From NCBI GenBank assembly GCA_041082235.1, contig JBDOIG010000003.1:1-17571 (forward strand): DNA of 17,571 nucleotides, read 5' to 3'. Below the pieces are notes generated by a model that did no database searches, was not told the DNA's origin, and saw nothing but the letters and a program-made list of their open reading frames with translations. Positions 6,996 through 13,273 of this stretch are shown one piece after another. The translations under genes and the position numbers were made by a program. Origin of the DNA: CALJEL01 sp041082235 (GTDB lineage Bacteria > Nitrospirota > Thermodesulfovibrionia > Thermodesulfovibrionales > CALJEL01). Numbering within the stretch: the stretch's first letter is position 1; each line of letters begins with the position of its first letter.

Positions 6996-7315
6996 TATTC
7001 TACTTCTTCTGCCTTCTCACCCTCAAGCTTCTTCAATCTCTCAGAAAGCCTGTCTATCTTCTTTTCAAGCCTCTCCACCTCTTCTCTGGTTGGTAACTTC
7101 ATCTTTTCAAGTGTAGAATTGATAAGCCCTGTTATAGACTGTCTGAGGCCTTCTGTTGACTTCTCAGCCTTTTCTGTCCATTCCTTGATCAGCTTTGCTC
7201 CCTCTGCCTCAGAAAGCTCACCCTTTTTAATGAGTTCATCAATAAACTCTTTCACCTTCTCCTGAACACCTACACCTGCCAGAAGTGCCTTCCTTACAAC
7301 ATCAAATACTGACAT
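6995..7315 (-). CDS. Phasin-like coiled-coil protein
   Basis: This small 106-residue protein is highly charged and almost wholly helical. The N-terminal 20 residues (FDVVRKALLAGVGVQEKVKEF) resemble the start of polyhydroxyalkanoate granule-associated proteins of the phasin superfamily (PhaI/PhaF type). A long amphipathic helix follows, ending in a Leu/Ile-heptad, Lys/Glu-rich coiled coil (about 75-104). A strong ribosome-binding site (GGAGGG) precedes the ATG at 7315. The gene overlaps ubiB by one base. No PHA synthase is in the window, so a membrane- or lipid-surface partner role for the UbiB protein is as likely as PHA granule binding. It has no membrane segment. Confidence is good that the gene is real, moderate for the family. 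Confidence 0.75.
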   Translation of the reverse strand: MSVFDVVRKALLAGVGVQEKVKEFIDELIKKGELSEAEGAKLIKEWTEKAEKSTEGLRQSITGLINSTLEKMKLPTREEVERLEKKIDRLSERLKKLEGEKAEEVE

Positions 7316-7334
7316 ATTGCCCTCCTTCAGAGCA

Positions 7335-7359
7335 CCCCAAAAGTCAGAGACTCTTGGGG
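7335..7359 (-). terminator. Intercistronic hairpin between alaS and phasin-like gene
   Basis: On the minus strand CCCCAAGAG (7359-7351) pairs with CTTTTGGGG (7343-7335), giving 9 bp including one G-U wobble that forms only in the minus-strand RNA, with a 7-nt loop. It lies 8 nt after the alaS stop and 15 nt before the next ribosome-binding site. There is no T-tract, so it is more likely an attenuating, processing or stabilising hairpin than a full terminator. Confidence 0.35.
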
Positions 7360-7366
7360 ACCCGAT

Positions 7367-9988
7367 TCAGTTTTTCTTCCTTCTAATTACATCATAAGCC
7401 TGTTCAAGTGCCCTGTCAAGCTTATCTATCTCCTTTGTGCCTCCCTGGGCTGTATCAGGTTTTCCACCACCCCTGCCACCAGCCATCTCTGCTATCTCTT
7501 TAAGTATCTCGCCGGCATGAAATCTCTTCTGAAGGTCCTTTGTTACCATTGTTATAAGGGAAGCCTGACCATTCAGGACAGAGCCAAGTATAATTATCCC
7601 TGATTTTAATCTGTCACGAATCTGATCTCCCAGTAACCTTAGCTCCTTTGCCTCAAGGCCATCAAATCTCATTGAAAGAACCTTTACACCATTTATATCC
7701 ATTGCCCTCTCAATTGCATTTACAGCCTCTGAGGAAAGTAATTTCTGTCTCAATGACCTGAGCTCTTTTTCCATATCCTTCTGTGAATCAAGAAGGTCCT
7801 TCAGCCTCTCAAGGGGGTCAGGACTGCTCAGGAGCCTTGAGACCTCCCTCAGTTTTAAGCTTGAATCCCGGAGATAATTAAAGGCATTCATACCTGTCAG
7901 GGCCTCTATCCTTCTTATACCTGAGGCAACACTTCCTTCTGAGATTATCACAAGGCTTCCTATATCACCTGTTGCCCTTACATGGGTTCCACCGCAGAGC
8001 TCCTTACTCACCCCTATTACCTCCACAACCCTTACAGTATCACCATATTTTTCATCAAAAAGGGCTATGGCACCGAGTCTTATTGCCTCATCAAGGGAAG
8101 TAATTGTGGTCCTTACAGGGATATTGTCAAGTATCCAGTTATTGATAAGCTCCTCAATTTCAGTTATTTCTTCAGCCTCAAGCTGGACAGGATGGGTAAA
8201 ATCAAATCTCAATCTATCAGGACTCACAAGGGAGCCAGCCTGCCTTACATGTTCACCAAGTACATCCCTCAACGCCCTGTGAAGAAGATGAGTTGCCGTA
8301 TGGTTTCTCATGGTAGCCTTTCTCAGGGATTCCTCAACCTCAGCCTTTACCTGCTCATCCTTTGAGATTTGACCTTCCTTTATCCTTACATAATGGGCTA
8401 TAAGTCCTTTATAGGGTTTTTTTGTATCTATTACCTCAGCAATCCCTGAATCACCTGTGATTTTCCCCCTGTCACCAACCTGCCCTCCAGATTCTCCATA
8501 AAAAGGTGTCCTGTCAAGAAAGACAATACCTTTCTCTCCCTCTCTTAAAGATTCTACAGGTAATCCATCTCTGAGCATTGCAACCACCTTAACCTGTGCT
8601 GAAAGTTTTTCATAACCGAGAAATTCTGTCTGTGAAATCTCCTTATAAACTGCTGGAACAGTCAGGTCCTCTTCTGTCCAGCTCTGCCTTGCCTTTTCTT
8701 TCTGCCTTGCCATCTCTTTCTGAAATCCTTCTTCATCTATGAAAAGGTCTGAATCAATGGCAATATCCCTTGCAAGGTCAATAGGAAATCCATAGGTATC
8801 ATAAAGTCTGAATAATTCTTCACCCGGAATAGTCTTTATACCCTGACTCCTTAATCTCTCTACAAGCTCCTCAAGAAGTCTTGTGCCCTGATCAAGGGTC
8901 TTTATAAATCTCTCCTCCTCAAGTCTCAAGAATTTTTCTGTTCTTTCACGGGTTACTTTAAGCTCAGGATAGGTATCGCCAAAGGTGTCTATTACACTGT
9001 CAATAAGTTTATATAGAACGGGCTCTTCTTTACCCAGCAGGTGGGCGTGCCTTGAAGCACGCCGGATAATCCTCCTCAGGACATATCCCCTTCCCTCATT
9101 TGAAGGGATAAGGCCCTCTGACATAAGGAATACCGTTGCCCTTATATGATCTGCCATAACCCTTATAGAGGCATCAGTCTCTTTTGATTTATAATAACCA
9201 ACACCCGTGATTGACCCTATGGCTTCTATGATGGTCTCAAAGAGGTCTGTATCAAAATTATTATACTTTCCCTGAAGAACTGCTGTAATCCTTTCAAGGC
9301 CCATGCCTGTATCTATAGATGGTCTCGGAAGGGGTGTGAGGTTGCCCTGGCTATCCCTGTTATACTGCATGAATACAAGATTCCAGAGCTCAAGGTATCT
9401 ATCGCAATCACATCCAATCCTGCAATCCGGTTTTCCACAGCCCACCCCGGGACCCTGGTCAATTATGATCTCAGAGCAGGGCCCACAGGGACCCGTATCA
9501 CCCATCTGCCAGAAGTTGTCCTTTGCACCCAGTCTTGCGATCCTCTCTTTAGGGATATCTGTAAGCTCAAGCCAGAGTTTTTGTGCCTCGTCATCTTCTT
9601 CATACACAGAAGCCCAGAGCCTTTCCTTGGGAAGCCTGAATCCTTCTACAAGTAACTCCCACGCAAAGGATATTGCCTCTTTTTTAAAATAATCTCCAAA
9701 GGAGAAATTACCGAGCATTTCAAAAAATGTGTGGTGTCTTGCTGTATGACCAACCTGCTCAAGGTCACTGTGCTTCCCGCCGGCCCTCATGCACTTCTGA
9801 CAGGATGCAGCCCTTTTGTATGGTCTTGTTTCATTACCAAGAAATACATCCTTGAACTGGACCATCCCAGCATTCGTGAACAGAAGTGTGGGATCACCTA
9901 CAGGGATCAAGGGAGAACTCTTAATGACCCTGTGATTCTTAGACTGAAAAAAATCAAGAAAATATCTTCTTATCTCCTTGCCTTTCAT
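7367..9988 (-). CDS. alaS: Alanyl-tRNA synthetase
   Basis: It charges tRNA-Ala with alanine in the cytoplasm and edits mischarged serine or glycine. The 873 residues match E. coli AlaS (876) closely. The N-terminal catalytic domain starts EIRRYFLDFFQSKNH and contains class II motif 1 (LLFTNAGMVQFKDVFLG region). The editing domain has the zinc-binding residues H563, H567 (HTATHLLH), C665 and H669 (CGGTH). The C-terminal DHHA1 domain has the glycine-rich GGRGGGKPDTAQGG. The ATG at 9988 is two bases after the lipoprotein gene stop. It has only a weak ribosome-binding site, suggesting coupling to upstream translation. Adjacency to recX and recA follows the order of E. coli and many proteobacteria. 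An intercistronic hairpin follows the stop. Confidence 0.98.
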   Translation of the reverse strand: MKGKEIRRYFLDFFQSKNHRVIKSSPLIPVGDPTLLFTNAGMVQFKDVFLGNETRPYKRAASCQKCMRAGGKHSDLEQVGHTARHHTFFEMLGNFSFGDYFKKEAISFAWELLVEGFRLPKERLWASVYEEDDEAQKLWLELTDIPKERIARLGAKDNFWQMGDTGPCGPCSEIIIDQGPGVGCGKPDCRIGCDCDRYLELWNLVFMQYNRDSQGNLTPLPRPSIDTGMGLERITAVLQGKYNNFDTDLFETIIEAIGSITGVGYYKSKETDASIRVMADHIRATVFLMSEGLIPSNEGRGYVLRRIIRRASRHAHLLGKEEPVLYKLIDSVIDTFGDTYPELKVTRERTEKFLRLEEERFIKTLDQGTRLLEELVERLRSQGIKTIPGEELFRLYDTYGFPIDLARDIAIDSDLFIDEEGFQKEMARQKEKARQSWTEEDLTVPAVYKEISQTEFLGYEKLSAQVKVVAMLRDGLPVESLREGEKGIVFLDRTPFYGESGGQVGDRGKITGDSGIAEVIDTKKPYKGLIAHYVRIKEGQISKDEQVKAEVEESLRKATMRNHTATHLLHRALRDVLGEHVRQAGSLVSPDRLRFDFTHPVQLEAEEITEIEELINNWILDNIPVRTTITSLDEAIRLGAIALFDEKYGDTVRVVEVIGVSKELCGGTHVRATGDIGSLVIISEGSVASGIRRIEALTGMNAFNYLRDSSLKLREVSRLLSSPDPLERLKDLLDSQKDMEKELRSLRQKLLSSEAVNAIERAMDINGVKVLSMRFDGLEAKELRLLGDQIRDRLKSGIIILGSVLNGQASLITMVTKDLQKRFHAGEILKEIAEMAGGRGGGKPDTAQGGTKEIDKLDRALEQAYDVIRRKKN

Positions 9989-9990
9989 GA

Positions 9991-10389
9991 CTATTCAATC
10001 TTTATAGCTGGATCTCCTGAGATAATTGATTCAAGAATACCATTAACAAATATGAGCTTTGTCTTAAGAAGCCCTGATGTAGAATAGACCCAGAGCTCTC
10101 TGTATTTACCATCCTTTGGTTCAAGCACCTGGACATCAGCCGGTGCACCCCAGGCATACCTTACCTGTATTTGAGTCATGCCAGTAACAACCTCTCCAGC
10201 CTGTATGTGTTTCTGAATCTCCTCAGGGAAGTTTCTTAGCTCCCCGGGTGAATACTTTATACCTGTTGCACAGGCACCAAGCAATATAATAGAGCAGAAA
10301 AGCAGCAAAGCTATAGAGTGTGACATCCCGAGAAATCTAAAGATTTTGCAGGAACTCCAGCTGTAGCTGAATTTTAAAAACTTCCTCAT
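9991..10389 (-). CDS. Small lipoprotein with BamE-like (SmpA/OmlA) domain
   Basis: This 132-residue probable outer-membrane or periplasm-facing lipoprotein carries the lipobox LLGAC, with acylated Cys40. The mature part has the BamE/SmpA pattern: a G-M-T..QV....G.P turn (GMTQIQVRYAWGAP, 69-82), a W-Y strand (RELWVYS) and a hydrophobic final strand (LIFVNGILESI). It is a short, stand-alone version. The ATG at 10389 overlaps the recX stop as ATGA and has a strong AAGGAGGT ribosome-binding site. This gives an unusually long pre-hydrophobic segment of about 22 residues; the alternative Met22 would give a normal signal peptide but has no ribosome-binding site. BAM-complex membership is not shown. 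Lipoprotein status is confident, the BamE fold moderate. Confidence 0.78.
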   Translation of the reverse strand: MRKFLKFSYSWSSCKIFRFLGMSHSIALLLFCSIILLGACATGIKYSPGELRNFPEEIQKHIQAGEVVTGMTQIQVRYAWGAPADVQVLEPKDGKYRELWVYSTSGLLKTKLIFVNGILESIISGDPAIKIE

Positions 10390-10883
10390 CTTTCTACCTC
10401 CTTTAATTGCTTAATAAGATTATTAATCGTCTCCATGCTATACCCCCTTCTAAGCATGAACTTCTTAAACCTCTCTTCTGAAACTGGATCATCCATCCTC
10501 TGCTTCCTGAGCCATTTTTCTGCAATCCTAATTGCAGGCTCCATTTCATCAAGACCCTCTGTGACCTCATCAATAAGTTCAGGATTAATCCCTCTTTTTA
10601 AAAGGTATTCTTTTATTGCCCTGCGGCCGAGAAGTCTTGATTCCTTTGCAACCCTGAAAAAAGACTTAGCCGCCTCTTTATCATCTATAAGACCTGAGGA
10701 CTTCAGATCTTGAAGCAGATTCTCAATGATCTCGGGGCCGAACCCTTTTTTAGAAAGCCTATCCCTGAGCTCGTACTCGCTTCTCTGTCTGTAACTGAGG
10801 AGTTTTAAGGCAAAGGCCTTTGCCTTATCTTGAGAATCTCTCGATCTTGAATCCTGGTTTTTGTGGACCTTCAGACTTTCCAC
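10386..10883 (-). CDS. recX: RecX regulatory protein
   Basis: RecX binds RecA filaments and inhibits extension or recombination activity. The core is a set of three-helix repeats: the region RQRSEYELRDRLSKKGF (about 31-47) is the first, then a Gly/Leu-rich linker LIDDKEAAKSFFRVA, the GRRAIKEYLLKRGI repeat and the C-terminal RRGYSMETINNLIKQL. The start is uncertain. The reading frame has no ATG before the family core that lies outside pilT, so I chose GTG at 10883, with GAGGTGG ten bases upstream, giving 165 residues. This overlaps pilT by 59 bp. A longer product from ATG 10940 is possible but has no ribosome-binding site. It overlaps the lipoprotein gene by 4 bp. pilT separates it from recA, an unusual arrangement. 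Confidence 0.85.
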   Translation of the reverse strand: MESLKVHKNQDSRSRDSQDKAKAFALKLLSYRQRSEYELRDRLSKKGFGPEIIENLLQDLKSSGLIDDKEAAKSFFRVAKESRLLGRRAIKEYLLKRGINPELIDEVTEGLDEMEPAIRIAEKWLRKQRMDDPVSEERFKKFMLRRGYSMETINNLIKQLKEVER

Positions 10884-11976
10884 CTTCTCTGACCACCTCT
10901 GCAGTGGTCTGTATTCCTTTGACCTTGAGGGTAAAGTCATCAGGATTTGATGCCCACTTAAGGGCCTCCTCATAGGTAACAAGACCCGTTTTGTAAAGGT
11001 CAAAAAGTGACTGGTCAAAGGTCTGCATACCATATAATAATTTTCCCTGAGCAATAACATCAGGTATTAGCTTTGTCTTATCAGGGTCAACTATACATTC
11101 CTTTATTGTAAGGGTTCCGATCATCACCTCCACAGCAGGCACCCTTCCTGTGCCATCAGCCTTTGGAAGAAGTCTCTGGGATATTACCGCCTTTATAACA
11201 GATGCAAGCTGAATTCTTATCTGCTGATGCTGATGCGGAGGGAACATAGAAATTATTCTATTAACCGTCTCCTTTGCATCAAGGGTATGAAGTGTACTCA
11301 TTACAAGATGCCCTGTCTCTGCTGCTATAAGTGCGGTCTCTATGGTCTCAAGATCTCTCATCTCTCCAACAAGTATAACATCAGGATCCTGTCTCAGGGC
11401 AGACCTTAATGCCTTTAAAAAAGAATCGGTATCAGAACCTATCTCTCGCTGACTGACTATACTTCGCTTATCCCTGTGGAGAAATTCAATGGGATCTTCT
11501 ATGGTAACTATATTTACTGCCCTGTTTGAATTTATATAATCAATCATGGCAGCCAGTGTTGTGGACTTTCCACTTCCAGTTGTTCCTGTAACAAGGATCA
11601 GACCCCTCTGCTCCATTGCTATTTTTTTAAGAACCTCTGGAAGATTCAATTCTTCAAAGGTCGGGACCTTCATTGGAATTACCCTGAAGACAAGACCAAC
11701 TGCACCTCTTTGATAAAAGGCATTGCAACGAAACCTCCCAAGACCTGGCACACTGTAGGCAAAATCAAGCTCATGCTCATTTTTGAAGCTCTCTCTCTGT
11801 GAGGGGCTCATTACAGAAAAGGCTATCTTTAATGCCTCCTCAAGATTAATCCTGTCAATACCCTCCATTGGCTTGAGTTCACCAAATAGCCTCACAATAG
11901 GTGGTGAGCCAACCTTTATATGCAGGTCAGATGCACCTATTGAATAGGCCTTTTTTAATAATTCATTTATATCCAT
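10825..11976 (-). CDS. pilT: Type IV pilus retraction ATPase PilT/PilU family
   Basis: This hexameric cytoplasmic ATPase drives retraction and twitching motility. In 383 residues the N-terminal PAS-like domain begins SDLHIKVGSPP. Walker A is GTTGSGKST (131-139, K137), the Asp box is EDPIEF (160-165), Walker B is DVILVGEMRD (199-208) and the His box is GHLVMSTLHT (222-231). The C-terminal part keeps GMQTFDQSLFDLYK (316-329) but lacks a canonical AIRNLIRE motif: the corresponding stretch is KLIPDVIAQGK, closer to the PilU branch. So it may be a PilU-like or lineage-specific retraction ATPase rather than PilT proper. The gene lies 55 nt after recA and overlaps recX. No other pilus genes are nearby. 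Confidence 0.92.
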   Translation of the reverse strand: MDINELLKKAYSIGASDLHIKVGSPPIVRLFGELKPMEGIDRINLEEALKIAFSVMSPSQRESFKNEHELDFAYSVPGLGRFRCNAFYQRGAVGLVFRVIPMKVPTFEELNLPEVLKKIAMEQRGLILVTGTTGSGKSTTLAAMIDYINSNRAVNIVTIEDPIEFLHRDKRSIVSQREIGSDTDSFLKALRSALRQDPDVILVGEMRDLETIETALIAAETGHLVMSTLHTLDAKETVNRIISMFPPHQHQQIRIQLASVIKAVISQRLLPKADGTGRVPAVEVMIGTLTIKECIVDPDKTKLIPDVIAQGKLLYGMQTFDQSLFDLYKTGLVTYEEALKWASNPDDFTLKVKGIQTTAEVVREGGKSEGPQKPGFKIERFSR

Positions 11977-12031
11977 ACCCCAACCTCTTTAAGTTTTGAT
12001 GGGTTTATTCACCCTCATAATACATTTCCCA

Positions 12032-13069
12032 CTACGCTTTTCCCTGTTCGGACTTCTGATTTCTGACCTCTGACTTCTGTATCCCTGATAATGCTTCCTT
12101 TATCTTCCTTTCTATTTCCTCAGCAACCTTTGGATTATTCCTGAGATATTCCCTTGCACTTTCCCTTCCCTGACCTATCCTCTGACCATTATAACTGAAC
12201 CAGGAGCCCGCCTTCTCAATTATACCTTTTTCAACGCCGAGGTCAAGTATTTCTCCTTCGCGGGATATCCCTTCATTAAAATATATATCAAACTCAGCCT
12301 GTTTGAAAGGAGGAGCCACCTTGTTCTTTACAATCTTTACCCTTACCCTCCCACCTACTGTATCAGAAGAATCCTTAAGATTTTCAACCCTTCTTATATC
12401 AAGCCTCATTGTTGAATAAAACTTAAGGGCAGTGCCACCTGTAGTTGTTTCAGGATTTCCAAACATAACACCTATCTTCATCCTTATCTGATTTATGAAT
12501 ATTACCGTGGTCTGAGATCTGGATATTGCTGATGTAAGTTTCCTCAATGCCTGGCTCATAAGCCTCGCCTGAAGCCCTGGAAGGCTATCACCCATCTCTC
12601 CTTCTATCTCTGCCTTTGGCACAAGTGCTGCAACAGAGTCTATCACTATAATATCCACTGCATTACTCCTCACAAGCGCCTCAGCAATCTCAAGGGCCTG
12701 TTCACCTGTATCAGGCTGTGATACCAGAAGGTCTTCAACCCTGACACCAAGCTTTCTTGCATAATTTATATCAAGGGCATGCTCTGCATCTATAAAGGCA
12801 GCGATACCACCAGCCTTCTGGGCCTCTGCAATGGCACTCAATGCAAGAGTAGTCTTTCCTGAGGACTCAGGTCCGAATATCTCTATGACCCTCCCCCTTG
12901 GATAACCACCAACACCTGTTGCAATATCAAGACTTAAAGACCCTGTGGATATTACAGGAAGTGGCTCTATTGCCTCCTCCGAACCAAGCCTCATGATAAC
13001 GCCTTTACCAAAGGCCTTCTCTATCTGAGAGATTGCTGTCTCAAGGGACTTTTGTTTTTCCTTGGTCAT
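12032..13069 (-). CDS. recA: Recombinase RecA
   Basis: RecA forms ATP-dependent filaments on single-stranded DNA, performs strand exchange and activates LexA autocleavage. The protein has 345 residues with Walker A GPESSGKT (66-73), the Walker B-type VIDSVAAL, loop L1 EGEMGDSLPG and the loop L2 region FINQIRMKIGVMFGNPETTTGG, split here: NQIRMKIGV, then MFGNPETTTGG. The ATG at 13069 has an AGGAGG ribosome-binding site (13075-13080). The last about 15 residues are not the usual acidic tail: they derive from a 7-bp tandem repeat, giving a Lys/Glu/Gln-rich end (QKSEVRNQKSE). I saw no LexA box of E. coli or Bacillus type upstream, so the SOS regulation is undetermined. Confidence 0.98.
   Translation of the reverse strand: MTKEKQKSLETAISQIEKAFGKGVIMRLGSEEAIEPLPVISTGSLSLDIATGVGGYPRGRVIEIFGPESSGKTTLALSAIAEAQKAGGIAAFIDAEHALDINYARKLGVRVEDLLVSQPDTGEQALEIAEALVRSNAVDIIVIDSVAALVPKAEIEGEMGDSLPGLQARLMSQALRKLTSAISRSQTTVIFINQIRMKIGVMFGNPETTTGGTALKFYSTMRLDIRRVENLKDSSDTVGGRVRVKIVKNKVAPPFKQAEFDIYFNEGISREGEILDLGVEKGIIEKAGSWFSYNGQRIGQGRESAREYLRNNPKVAEEIERKIKEALSGIQKSEVRNQKSEQGKA
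12052..12079 (-). repeat. 7-bp tandem repeat within recA 3' end
   Basis: On the minus strand four consecutive heptamers occur: CAGAAGT, CAGAGGT, CAGAAAT, CAGAAGT. In the recA frame they encode residues 331-340, QKSEVRNQKS, which replace the normal acidic RecA tail. Similar QKSEVR-type peptides are made elsewhere in bacteria when this minisatellite lies at gene ends. Related copies are at 13170-13184. Confidence 0.85.
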
Positions 13070-13123
13070 ATATTCCTCCTGCTATGCTTGCTCGCTGAAA
13101 GCTCAGGACTTACCAGCTCCTTT

Positions 13124-13132
13124 ATTTTAGCA
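13124..13132 (-). promoter_or_regulatory. Probable recA promoter (extended -10)
   Basis: On the minus strand TGCTAAAAT (13132-13124) is an extended -10 element upstream of recA. Transcription would start near 13117, leaving a leader of about 48 nt before the ATG. The -35 position is poor. A 6-bp inverted repeat, CTATGC/GCATAG at 13082-13087 and 13130-13135, brackets the leader. The predicted promoter is weakly supported. Confidence 0.35.
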
Positions 13133-13169
13133 TAGAGGGGCAGGAGTTGCCTATCTATGAAGAGCGGTG

Positions 13170-13184
13170 CAGAAGTTCAGAAGT
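13170..13184 (+). repeat. Two-copy CAGAAGT repeat upstream of recA
   Basis: CAGAAGT-T-CAGAAGT is the same heptamer seen in the RecA tail, here in opposite orientation and in the recA/radical SAM intergenic region. The 14 matched bases are too few to exclude coincidence in isolation, but nearness to the recA tail array makes common origin plausible. Confidence 0.5.
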
Positions 13185-13211
13185 GCTGCGGTATGCCCTC
13201 CCTAAAGGCAG

Positions 13212-13238
13212 ATTACAGGCTTCCACCTTTAGTATAAT
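13212..13238 (+). promoter_or_regulatory. Promoter of radical SAM-yggS unit
   Basis: A consensus -10, TATAAT, is at 13233-13238. ATTACA at 13212-13217 is a -35 candidate at a short 15-nt spacing. A 7-bp inverted repeat, CTAAAGG (13202-13208) and CCTTTAG (13226-13232), ends directly at the -10 and could be an operator. Predicted start near 13245, a leader of about 29 nt to the ATG at 13274. Confidence 0.5.
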
Positions 13239-13273
13239 TTTTCCATGATAGTTTGATAGAATGGGAAAGGATT

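Noticed and set aside
13070..13273. LexA/SOS box in the recA upstream region
   Set aside because: No CTGT-N8-ACAG or GAAC-N4-GTTC type match; this lineage may use another site, but nothing supports it.
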